Of a stretch of 64,000 nt of DNA, positions 13,860 through 24,900 are shown in pieces (positions within the stretch are counted from its first letter, which is position 1; every line of letters begins with the position of its first letter). The notes beneath the pieces were generated by a model, which saw only the letters and a list, made by a program, of their open reading frames with translations, ran no database searches and had not been told where the DNA came from. Source of the stretch: Zonotrichia leucophrys gambelii (Eukaryota; Chordata; Aves; Passeriformes; Passerellidae); contig NC_088177.1 of the NCBI RefSeq assembly GCF_028769735.1, positions 14,572,599-14,636,598 of the forward strand, written 5' to 3'. The position numbers and the translations under genes were made by a program.

Positions 13860-14004
13860 CTCCTTGAGGAGCGCAGAGTTCCCAAACCGCGCTCCTCACT
13901 TTCTCAGCTGCCGCCTACTCCTCACGCCGGCTCTCGCTGCCGCCGCGCTGCCCGGCCCTGGCGGAGCCGGCGGGAGGCAGGGGGAGCCCGGGAGCAGCGG
14001 CGGC

Positions 14005-14027
14005 GGCCCGGCCCGGCCCGGCCCGGC
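14005..14027. repeat. GGCCC pentamer array with G-quadruplex potential
   Basis: About 4.6 copies of GGCCC run in tandem. On the minus strand this reads as four GGG runs separated by two-base CC loops, which satisfies the usual intramolecular G-quadruplex pattern; the plus strand could form the matching i-motif. It lies 32 bases upstream of the CRE, at the likely core promoter. It resembles GGGCC-type expansion-prone repeats but is short here. Confidence 0.85.
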
Positions 14028-14059
14028 AGCAGGCGGGGTCCGTGCCCGCCCGCCCGCGC

Positions 14060-14067
14060 TGACGTCA
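14060..14067. promoter_or_regulatory. Perfect palindromic CRE (TGACGTCA)
   Basis: This is an exact full cAMP-response element, the binding site of CREB/ATF family factors, within the CpG island and about 100 bases upstream of the putative exon 1 donor. Full CREs near CpG-island start sites are typical of CREB-responsive genes. The central CpG makes it methylation-sensitive. It suggests, but does not prove, cAMP or stress responsiveness. Confidence 0.8.
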
Positions 14068-14079
14068 GGAAACTTTCGG

Positions 14080-14163
14080 GGCGGCCGTGGCCGGAGCGAG
14101 CGGCGCGGAGAGGCGGCGGGACGGGCACGGGCGGCTCCATCCCCGGCGGCTCCATCCCGGCAG
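14080..14163 (+). other. Putative non-coding first exon (5' UTR)
   Basis: The proposed exon ends at GGCAG|GTACGC, with the donor GT at 14,164-14,165. The start is only approximate, placed just after the CRE. There is no ATG on the plus strand between 13,859 and 14,163, so the exon would be entirely untranslated. Its last 32 bases contain a tandem CGGCTCCATCCC duplication (14,132 and 14,147). A stronger alternative donor, TT|GTAAGTAC at 14,529, could extend the exon. In that form an ATG at 14,489 would start a frame open to the donor. Without transcript data the choice is unresolved. Confidence 0.4.
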
Positions 14164-17100
14164 GTACGCGGGGCCCCGCGCCGGGGCTGCTCCTGCCCCG
14201 CGGTGCACGGAGGGCACAGAGGGGGGCACGGGGTCTGTGTGAGCGCCTGTTGATCGCCGCGGCTGAGCGCTCCCCGGGCTCCGCCGCCCCGCTCTGCCGT
14301 GGGCGCGGAACTTGGCGGGGGCGGCTGCTGGGGCAGCTCCTCGCCCCCGCGGGTCCCGCCTCACCTGCGGGGTCCCCGCTCCCCGCCCCGGAGCCGCCCG
14401 CAGCGGCTGCTCCCAGCCCGGCACCCGCACGGACCCGCGGGCTCGGACACGCGGGCAGGGCTTGGTGAATTTCAAGTAGCTGCGAATAATGCGCTGCCTT
14501 TCATTCGGGGTTGGGGTTTTTGCCCGTTGTAAGTACAGTAAAGCCTTTATCCGAGAGGAGGTTTTGTTTTCCTCGGGAGGCTCCGCCGTAGCAGCCGAGC
14601 TCGCCGCTGGGGCTGCTGAGCGCTCAGTTGTTGTACAAGGGAGGATCTTCGGCTCGTAACCAAACCCAAACCACCGAGATAATTTTAACTCCGCGTGTGT
14701 CGGGAGGGTGGAGTGCTGGAGGAGTTGGCTCGATCGTCATGCGAATAGAGAGAAGTCTGAGCAAGGACTGCGGCTCTGCCTTGGAGTCGGGAGGGAGATT
14801 CAGGGAGAAATTCTCAGCTTGAGAGGCTCTGAAAGTTGTATGACAATTAGAGGACCGTGTAAAAGTGTGTTGTTCATTTAATTTCACTGTCCTTCTCATT
14901 TATTAGGGGGCACTGAGAGTCAGTCAGAGACCCGTAAAGGTTAATTGTATTCTTCATACAAAGGAATTGGCTCCCTTCCGAAGAAATAGATTTCTGGGGT
15001 CTTTTTTTGAACTTGAGACACTTATTAGATTTCTAATTTAAATAGCATGCAACTTTTAAACTTTCCAGTTCCTACAGATCCATTGCAATTACAAGTTCTT
15101 AAAACGTCATCTTTGTGGAAAGGTAAAGTTAGCACAACAAAAAGATGTTAAATCCCCCAATAAACTGGAAAACAAGGCATACGTGAAGGTGATTATGAAG
15201 GTGCTTTGAATGTGCTGAGATTCACGTAAAATATTATAGCAATATATTTAGTTTATTCAGTATAAATATAAATAAGTGCCTGTATTTGTGTGTTATGTGA
15301 ATACTTCTCCTTTTAGAAGTTATTTTCCATTATTCTCTTTTCCTGTATGTTAGATGAACATGTAACATGAGTGGTACCTTTCAGTTGTTGTAGGGTTAAG
15401 CAGTACTTCAGAGCTACTTATGGTGTTAATCAAAATAAGACAAAACAATTCACCAGAAAGGAGAATATATTTTTGAAGGTCAAGCTTCTATTTTTATGGT
15501 GGTTTCAGAATGAACAGTAAGTTTTGCTTCTTAGTTGTAGATTTACTTGGTTGATTTGTCATGCAGTACTATGTCAGGTACAACTTCAAATATTTGGAGG
15601 TTATCCACCTGAATTTAGAAACAACAGAACAGGGGGAAAATAATTCCATGGTTATTAGGCATACATACATTCTTCTGGGATGTATTTTAAGTGTATGAAC
15701 GTGTTAGTGATTACAGATCTCATTAAAGGCATATGTTTACATGAATGCCTTGGATAAAAAGTGATTTAGGGATTAAAAGCCTGGTGTTATGGCAGAGTGC
15801 TAAAGGATGCAAGGGAGAACTTTGGTTAGCACTTTCAGCAGAGCTACAGTGGGAGGAATATCAACTCAAGGGGGCTGGAAATGAGCAGGAGCAAATACAA
15901 CTCTGGTCGCCTGAGAAGTTAGCATGACGTGATTGGGTGTGCCTTGTGAGTGATGAGTAAAGAAATTAAAATGATTGCAACAGTGAACAGTGATACAATG
16001 TTCTGTGTAAAGCATTTTAAATCTCATAGGAAATCTCCTGCTACTGGAAGACCAGCAAGGAGGAAGATGTAGTTAACAGGAGTGGAAAACAAGAGGGAAT
16101 GTTGCACAAGCTACTGGTTCGTACTGCCTCCTTAGTCTTTGGAGGTAACTTTGTAACCTTTTTGAGGGTTTTTCTACTGTTCAAAGATTGTGCATCTATT
16201 GTGCTGCAAAGCACTCACCTGATGTGCCATTTCAGAATTTCCTTTACAAGGTCACTTTAATTTGCTAGTCTAATTGCATGTAGACAAAGTTAAATTTGGT
16301 GGTTCAGTAGCAGTTTGTAAACATTCTTTGTAATGTACAATGTTTGTAAACATTGCTGGATGCTCTAAAAGTCCTCATCAGGAGACTTGCATGAAATACT
16401 TGAGAGGTCTAATACAATAAACTGGAATTTGTATTATAATTATGGAATTAGTTTTTCCTCTTGAGATAATCCCTCAAGAGTGTACTGCTTGAACATGTCA
16501 TAAGAACGTAATTAGAACTGCCAGCTGAATTAATTAAAGGGCAGCTTCAGCTTGAACTGGGGAACATACAGCTTGAAAGAGAACAGAGGGGGGAACTACT
16601 ATGTCACTCAATTTTGGTCATACCTGGTATAGCTTGTGTCAGGATTCTAATTTTTTTTTCAAGAGAACAAGTAGAACACTGAGAGCTGCAAAATCCACCA
16701 GGTTCTGTTCAGGAACAACTGCAGGTCCCTTAGACTTGTTAGTTATTGTCAATGGAATGCATGGCAGAAGTTGAGTCTGTGTTCCAAGTACATCAGCTTC
16801 TGAGACAGGGCAAAAAAATCATTAGTTCATGACTTCATAGAGTTGTTGCACAAGAATATGCTAATTGGGCAGAAGTAAACATTCTCCCTGTCGCCTTTTT
16901 TGCCTTACTGTAATCTGATTTTTGAAGGGATAAGCTCCTTTAGAGACTCGGGTTGTAATCCAGAAAAGAGCAAACAATACTGCCCCTGTTAGAACACACA
17001 GTGCCTCTGCATACCTAACAATGTTCTCTTTGGTTCTCTTACCTGCAGAATGTAGCTGTGCATGCAGATGTATCTGTCAATATCTTTGCAAGTAATTTCC

Positions 17101-18924
17101 TTCCTGGTATCTCCTGAATCCCTGAGATCAGAATGTTGGCTTTGTTCATGCAGATAGCTTTGCTACCTCACTGCCAGTGCTCCCCTGAACAATCCCTGTG
17201 ACTTAAATGCTTAATCAAGCTGTTCTGTGCCTTTGCTGTTGTGGGACGGCCAACTACTGCCACTGAACGTGTAGCCTTGATCTGGGTTTACAGTCACAGC
17301 CTGTGCTGGTTAGGGCTGGGAGGAAGAAGGAGGTAGGCTTACTCCATTTTCTTTATTTTGTGGTCTGTCCCTTGAGGACAGTAGTGTCATCCCTGCTCAC
17401 CCTTTCAGTCTCAGATGTGTGGCTGTGGACTTTGCCTGTGCCACTCTGTTTGCCCAGGGGCACTGCAAAGACTCTGGGGATGGTCAGTAGTAGCTCTTAA
17501 GTCTAAAAAAATCTTTTTTCTTAAGCATTTTAATGCACTTAAATGCATTTTTAACCTAGGCTGTAGCTCCACTGCACATAACAAGCAGACAGTGCTCCCT
17601 TAAGGACCCCCTTGGTATATGGTTTCACAGAACGTTTGTTACACTAAACTGAACATCAAGAGTCCAAAGCGATGTTACCACAGATTTCATCCAGGATCCC
17701 AACAGAGAGTTTATCCAGCTGAAAACACATCATGAATTCCCAGGAAAGCATTTCCACTTGCATTCCTCCTCTCTTCTGCCAGTTTAAGCAGATGTTCTTA
17801 TCACCAGGCTAAGAGGGCACTCTGAATTGAAATAGGATTGTTTCATCAGGCTGAAGTGACTTACTTTTCTGATGTGTAATTACATAGTAGCAAAGACAGA
17901 GTATGTAGAATTTTGTAGCTGGAGGAAACAAACATTTGTAGAACAGACAACACCTGGGTTTCTGACAGCCATCTATGTGGTTTTCACTGAAGCAAGAAGC
18001 AGAACTCGGGCTGTAACACCTACAGTTTCGCACAGGCTGCTTGATAATTTGTCAAAAAGTACTGGAAAGCCTCTTAGATTAAGGCACTGAATGTCTTTAA
18101 CTTCTGCAGTATTTTTTTCTGTTTTGAAGGGCAGCCATTAAGAAATTCTGTCATTTCAATTCCAGAGTCTGACCTATTCATCTTATTAGTATATAATCAC
18201 TTGGTTACTACTGCATTGATTTTATATTGCACCCCAAGCTTGCATATTCTGGTCTTACTCTGAGAACTGAGCTGTGTTTTCGCCATTTACTATATCACTT
18301 GGAGTTGTAAAGCATCAGCAACATCTGTGCAGCCAAATGTTTTTCTGTGTATTCTGTCAACAATACTTGATCAACACCCTTGCCTTGCAATGGTGTGCAC
18401 AAGTGTAAATTGGTAAACAATTCTCTTAATAATGCACTGGTTGGAGACTGCAGCTGGCTCTGTTGACAGAGTTAAAGTGAGTTTTTTGGTTTTTTTTTTG
18501 GTCACCAGAAATTAGAACTATAATCTGTGGAAATTCTGGTTATTCCTGTGCTGCAGAGATATCCTGAGCAATGCAAGTAAATAGCATTTCTATGTTGAAA
18601 AATTTGCGAATTCTAGGGCAAATCTTTTGCCACTCAGAAGTGTGTGGTGGCTGTTTCTAGATTTTTTTATTGCTTTGTGGAGAAGGGTATGTGGATACTC
18701 TGGTATTTGGGAATAGATATGGATGTAGGAGCCTAATCTCTTCAGTCTTCTCATCCTTCCCAAAATAACATGAAAGCTGTAAAACTGCATGCAAATTCCT
18801 CCTCATTTTTTTCAAATAGAATGGAATCGTTTTTTGAGGACTGTTGGGTTCTCTGGAACATTTTAACATCTTTAATGTGATTTCTTTTCTTTCAATTCTT
18901 CCTCTGTTCTCTCCATCCCCTTAG
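14164..18924 (+). other. Putative intron 1
   Basis: The first few hundred bases are the 3' shoulder of the CpG island, and the rest is AT-rich and non-coding. It contains a duplicated forkhead-like site (16,313-16,354) and a good isolated acceptor at 17,048 followed immediately by an ATG-TAG start-stop. The interval ends in a long pyrimidine tract (about 18,880-18,922) and TTAG. No repeat family was recognised. The intron call depends on the exon 1 and exon 2 hypotheses. Confidence 0.4.
16313..16354 (+). promoter_or_regulatory. Duplicated forkhead-like site
   Basis: The 13-mer GTTTGTAAACATT occurs at 16,313-16,325 and again at 16,342-16,354, 29 bases apart. Each copy contains TGTAAACA, a core bound by many FOX-family factors. 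The second copy sits in a near-palindrome (AATGTTTGTAAACATT). It lies about 2.2 kb downstream of the CpG island, a common place for intronic enhancers. Chance duplication in AT-rich DNA cannot be excluded. Confidence 0.3.
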
Positions 18925-18969
18925 TTTTAATGGGGAAAATTCTGACCAAATGCAGCAGTACCTCAATAG
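18925..18969 (+). CDS. Candidate first coding exon, N-myristoylated protein
   Basis: This 45-base segment follows an exceptionally long pyrimidine tract with acceptor TTAG (18,921-18,924) and ends at ATAG|GTAAAT (donor GT at 18,970-18,971). The ATG at 18,930 would be the first start codon after splicing from the putative exon 1. It has G at +4 but a weak -3 base. It encodes MGKILTKCSSTSI plus the first base of a Gly, Val, Ala, Asp or Glu codon, so it ends in phase 1. Gly2, Thr6 and Lys7 fit the N-myristoyltransferase consensus MGxxx(S/T)(K/R), and Cys8 could be palmitoylated. The product would therefore be anchored at the cytoplasmic face of membranes. I do not recognise the protein. A pseudo-exon is the main alternative. 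Confidence 0.38.
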
Positions 18970-21900
18970 GTAAATCAGGATCCTGACCTAGTACCTGTTG
19001 TGGCATTTAATACTCCTTTCTCTTTCCTTTTTTCTTCTTTTACATGCAGATGTCCCATCTTCAGCTCCTTCTAGGCAGAATGGGACATTAGGCACTTAAA
19101 CATTGTGCTTAAACTTTCCAGGTGTTCCATTCTAAATCCCTGTAGCCCTTGAAGGCTCATTCAGAGATCTCAGCAAAATTTTTGTTTAGGCAAAATCAAA
19201 ATTGTTTTCCACTAGGAAAAAGGCTGGGATGGGGTTGCTCCTGCTGAGGAGAAAGATGTTTGGAAGGGAGGTGGTTGCCCATCCTCCCCTGCGTCTTGGA
19301 GCTCCCCTTGAGGCAGGGGTCCCTGGGGAGAGCTGGTTTCTTCCCAGCTGCAGGCTGGGTCTGCTCAGCTTTGGCAAGTCTCTTCTGTGCTAGTGCTGGC
19401 AATTTATATCTGCTACCCGGTGTAATTATTGGTTTTCCTGCACACAAAGGTACTCCTGATATTAATGGATATTTTTTTTTTTTGTTGGGTTGGGAGCTTT
19501 TATTTCAGGGTGTGTGTCTGTTTGCACATCTTTTAAAGAAAGTGTCTCTTGAAACAGCAGCTTTTTTTTCTTAATCTGTTGTGAAATCTTCTGGAACATA
19601 TCACTGAAGTGAGGTAATGAGCCTAGATAAAGGACTGTGTTCCCAGTAAAATAGATTATCTTTCCTGCAGTCACATCTCAAAATGTTGTTTGGAACAGCA
19701 ATCATCTTTGCATGCCAGTTAAATTAGGAGTTGTTTAAGAAAGTTTCTTGTGTCCTCAAACCTATTTTTTAATGTTTGTCCAGGCCATTTTTCCAAATGC
19801 CTTGCTGTGCAGATATGTGCAGTCTCTAATGCCTTCTTCCTACATGCTGTGTTGGCAGCTCAGTGCATTCAAAGATCATGAGTCAGGTTCCCTAAAAAAA
19901 CAAAATAGTAAAAATAATGAGGTTTAAAATACTACAGCCTCCTTGTGAACATTTAGTGTTTTCCTTCTTGAAAGCTTTTTCTTTACACAGGTATATTGAC
20001 CTGAACTTTATTTTGTATTGAAAAGAATTTATTTTTCACACAAACTCTAAATTTTAGGACTTGGGTCTTTAAGAAGTCTCTTGTGAGGCTTGCCCCACTG
20101 CTGAAATTTGCAGCTGATAGCTTTTCTTTTTTTTTTTTTTCTGTTTCCTGATTGATCAAGTGGTAGAACCATCATTTCCAAAGCTGTGGACACTTGGGAT
20201 CAAAGCTAAAGAGTGATTTCATGTTGCAGGGTATCGTATGCCTGAGTCATACCTGCTTTAGAGTAACTGTACTTAAGATTAATGTGTGCAGACTTAAAGC
20301 AAAAGTGAGAGGTGAAGTGTGAATGATGCTGAATCTTTACTTGGGATAGAAAACAGCAGCAGGGGACTGACGGTGTAGCCAGCAGAAAGTTTGAGACATT
20401 AACCCCCACTGTGGTGCCTCTTAATCTGTTTCACATGTGTAAGCTCTAAAGCAGAGCCTACTGTGGATTTGTAAACACGAAGGTCTTTAATGTCTGAGAT
20501 AAGGACAGTCTCTTTTTCTTGATTCAAGCAGCCTAAAAATTGCATTACTAATTTTGTAAGTTACATGTTGCATTAATATTCAATTTATCATGTTTTGCAA
20601 ATGGGCTTAGGATGGAAGAAATACTTTTCCAACAAGTTGTGCAGCTGGAGCAGTTACTAATGCCCTAATCTTTCAGTGCCATATAATAATTGCACTTAAT
20701 TGTTTGCTTTTGCTGTGTTTTATGGTGTGAAATTCAGTATGTCAGCACTGCTGAGCAGGTACGTCAGTGCATGTAATGCTGACATTCCTAAAAGAGAGAA
20801 CTTCCAGGTTTCGCCTGGCTGGATGACACAGCTCATGTGTAGCTACCATTGCAGTGCTTCATACATTTTCTTGTAATCAGAGTTTATAGCTAGTTTTTTG
20901 GTTTTTTTGTTTGGAGGGGTTGGTTTTGTTTACGCACATATTTTTGTGCAGGGTGATAAGATGAGAGGAGCCAATTCCTGTGGCTGGGAAAGGGACATGT
21001 AAAGTAACATTTTCTTACACAGCCATTTAAAACGGTTAGTGTTCTAGTGGCTAAAATTCTTGTTAAATTGCTTGTGGTCTTTCTACTTCAGTGGGGGTCT
21101 CCACTGCTAAGTCTACTTTTTATTCTTTTAAAAGCATATTAGAATTCTTTGGAGACCAAAAGAACTCACCTAGGAGCATTCCAGCCTGTAAAAATGGTTC
21201 TCCACCTTCCCTCCCATCCCACTGTGAGGGGAGCTCTGTTTCTGGTTTAGTCCCCACAGGTTTGAAATTGTACCTAAGAAATCAGCCAATCTTGGAGAGG
21301 GCACTTGGGAACTTTAGTTTCCAGGCTAAGTTCTCTCAGGGCCTATATAGCTTTTGCCCTGCAAGGCAGCAGAACCTGCAAGTTGTGCTTTAACCTGGCC
21401 ATAGTGACTGGCAATCCCATGTGTTTGTCACAAGCACTCTGCCATTAACAGCAAATGTGATAATCTAGAAGAATATATGAGCTGTACATTGTTTTCTCTT
21501 TCAAAACTAAGTACATCTCCCAGAGGTCTTGGTTCCAATCCCCTTGCTTTGTGTCTGAGGTTATTGAATGCAGCTATTAAGCTGCTAGACTGGTTTTGTA
21601 TTAGTAATTTTCTCTGGTATGTGGAGTAATTCCGGAATCCAAATCAATATCTGGCCTTTCAGCCATGCCACACTGAATGATGTGCTTGCATGGATGATAC
21701 CCCCAGCTGTCAGTACAGCTATGTGGCTTTTTATTTACTGGTTTTGACTGGGGTGACATGAGACAGCTGGTGGCCACTGCAAATCTACCAATGTGGAAAG
21801 CTCAGAGCAAGCAGAGCCTACATGGGTGTTGCAGTGATCTGTCAGGAGACTGAAGTGCAGTTGACAGCACTGTTGATTATTTCTCTTAGAAACAAGCAGG

Positions 21901-24900
21901 TGTTTGCTTGGCTTTGGTGCTGATTGGCAAGGCAAAAATGATTTAACTGCACAAGTGACAGTGCTGCTGCGAGGAAGGAGGATTTGTGTCACCGCAGGCA
22001 AGGATAGTGTGCTGTACTTCTGAGGAACTGCTTTAATGCCTGGTCTTCTGTATGGTGTTTATTTCTCCAGTCTTGCACAAAAGTGGAGATGCTGGTTATT
22101 ATCCTCAGGAGTAGATGTCGAGTTGTCACTCTGCTTAGATTTTGGCTTCTGTTGTTGAGTTTTATGAGGAGGAGGAGAGGGTGTGACGACGTAGCAGTAA
22201 TATGATGTCACAGCACCCTGTTTCATGTAACTATCTAATTAAACTAGATTATTAAGAAATAAGATTATTCTACATGGACATTTAGTATTACATGGCAAAC
22301 CTGGCATGTACATGCTAATACACGTATTTGTTTCTTGTATAGCTGATACCTGTCAGTCTTCTGTGTTTTCAAAATGTAAGATTTGCACCATGAATTCTAA
22401 ACCCAGCCTCAGACTCATAAAAGACTGACATGCTTTAGTGAAAAGTTTGCAGTTTTAGTCTTCTTTTCCCAAGGTTGAATCTAATAGGATGAAGGATATC
22501 TAAGGAGCAAATGTTATTTTTTTGAAACTAGAATGCATTTACAAAACATCTTTATCTGAATTTGTTCTCATATTAGTCTGTTTTGTCTTTTAAATTCTCA
22601 GATTTCATAAACAAAACCATGACTTAGTCTTTATTTTTAAATCCCCATAGATGGAAATGTAATCACTATAAAAATACATGCAACATCATTTGTTTGTGTA
22701 TTTTATTTGAAGCCAGATAAGAAAATTATGTAGAGCTAATAAACAAGAGAGGTGGTATTGTGTGGGTAAAGTGAATCACTTTCAAGTGCTCATGGATGAG
22801 GTTTTTGATGAAGTGCATCATGTGTAGCCTGTGTCAGCCAAGACAATCATTTAAAATGGAGTAGGAAGCTGCTTCTTCTGGAGGCTCTGTCACAACAGAG
22901 GCCTTTTAGGGCGCTCTGTGTGATCCATATACTTTGTGTGTTCCGGTATCTTTGCTGACCACTGATCCACTGATATATTTCAGGATTTCCTCATCTGTGA
23001 TACTTTTGGCTTGATTCTGAAATTCATTTCATACTCCACTCCTGGAAGAATCTGGGGTACTTCAAACAGAAGTGCAATATAAGAATGAACAGTCACCATC
23101 TAAGCTCTTGACATCCAGAGTTCAGAGCCAAGTCATGTTTTGATGACTTAAGGATATTGTACTTTTATTATGTAGCATTTTTCTTACCATTCCTGGAGGA
23201 TATCCTGAGTTTTTATAACTTAATGGCTAATGAAGAATTCCTAAATAAGACTTTCTCCCCCTTCCCATTTTGGAGTTGTGTTTCCTCTGAAGCATTGTTA
23301 GACTTGATTAGGATCTAGGAAATTTTTGAGTAATGAGTCAGAAAAATAAACAAAATCTGAGCAAGCAAAAGGTGGGGAATGGAAAAGACTTCTGATTTAG
23401 ATGAGTTTAAATCCTTCCAGCTCTAAATTAGAGGTTTAGTTTCCCTCTCCTGCATGCACACCTTTTCCTTCCTTTTTCCATGTCCCTTTCCTCCTCTTGC
23501 CCTTGTACTCTCAGAAAACCCCAGGAGAACAGTTTTGTGCCTTACTGGGATGACTTTATGGGTTATGGCATATCTGTGGGATATATGTGCTTCTCTAAAC
23601 GGCCCTGAAGGGAGAACTTTCAACTGTAACAAATCTGTCCTGTAAAGGAAGCAAAGCAGTAAATATGCTTATAGTTGTAAACACTAGTAATTCCATAGCA
23701 GTCCCTTATGTACCTCTTAGTCAGAAAATTATCTTTGTTGTGATTGTGTGTGCTTTGCAGTTTGGGATTTCAGGTTTTTTGACATTGAAATGAGCCATGA
23801 TTAGAAGGTATGAAGAAATGGACCATAAAATAGATGTTTAGTGAAAGATAAGTAAAAGCATACTTGATAGGATTAGTGGGATATATTTGAGATGTGTTAT
23901 GTTGCTGGCATACCCGTGACTGCTTAACCACTGAAGTAATCTGTTGCTATTTAATCCAAATAAATTTCATTTGCTAGGTTGTCTGTAAGTTACTGAATAA
24001 GTTACTTAGTTGCTTAGCCAAATGGCAAAGGGGAAAAAAAAAGTCAAACTACTAAGGAAATATGCCTTGACAGTAAAGAAAATAATAAAATGCTAAGGAT
24101 CTCAGTTCTGAAGAAAATAAGTGGTTGTCTGGAAATAATTGCTTGAATATTTTGAGTTCATTATGGTGAATCTTGCCAGATGCTTTTGAAGAATATTTAT
24201 GTGTGTTATTTGCTGTTGTGTTTCTTGTGCTTGCTGCAAGGCATGTGTACTTCTGGCTAATTTGATCCTGTTTGTTTATGGTCTAAATATTTCTTTTCCC
24301 CCCAGACACCAGTATTCAATTGTGTATTATTTCAGCTGCCATTTGGGAAACGTGACACAAATATAAGTCCCAGACAGTGTTTGTCTAAGGTAGAATTGTG
24401 TTTGTCTGAGGTACAATCAAGTGTATTTCTTCTTAGCTGACCAACTTGGTGAAATCTTGACATATCTTGACAGACTTCTGATATGTGTTTCACGATATAT
24501 CAAAGAACATTTTACGTGCTAAGATCTACAGAGAGATGTTGCAGCTCAGATAAGTTTGTAGCATGTCTGGAGAAAGCAACTTATTAACTGTACTCTGAGC
24601 TTCTGACACCCTGGAAGTGTGAAGGGTGAGGAGAGTGTTTTCTGCTCGCTCCTATCTTGTCACTTATCTGGAAACATGTCAATTATTTGAGTCTGCCCTG
24701 GGATGTGGATATTAGGAAAACTGGTATACATGGCAAAGAACTGGCTGGTGTGAGGGCTGAAATGTGGGAAATTGCTTTGTGAATGATGGTCATTTTATGG
24801 TTATTAGTTCTGTTTTGTGTTCATGCAGGAATCCTGCTCATGTCTGTGACTTCTCAGGGTGTCAAGATGTTCACCCTGCAGTTGTGGAAGTCATTTACAG

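Larger units (their letters stand above)
13860..14640 (+). promoter_or_regulatory. CpG-island promoter
   Basis: CpG dinucleotides are dense from about 13,860 to 14,640 and rare in the rest of the window, and local GC content is far above the surrounding AT-rich DNA. The island contains CCGCCC/GGGCGG-type Sp/KLF boxes, a perfect CRE at 14,060-14,067, a GGCCC array, and splice-donor candidates at 14,164 and 14,529. No TATA box is placed correctly, as is usual for dispersed-initiation CpG-island promoters. Direction is inferred as plus from the plus-strand donors. A bidirectional promoter remains possible, because minus-strand frames are also open through the island, which is common in GC-rich DNA. 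Confidence 0.88.

Noticed and set aside
13824..14532. Long open frames on both strands through the CpG island (up to 214 codons)
   Set aside because: GC-rich DNA lacks AT-rich stop codons. The peptides are Pro/Arg/Ala/Gly repeats without domains, and there is no plus-strand ATG in the core of the island.
17049..17090. Strong acceptor (TTCTCTTACCTGCAG) followed by ATG
   Set aside because: The ATG is followed at once by TAG, and the possible donor GCAA|GTAATT is weak.
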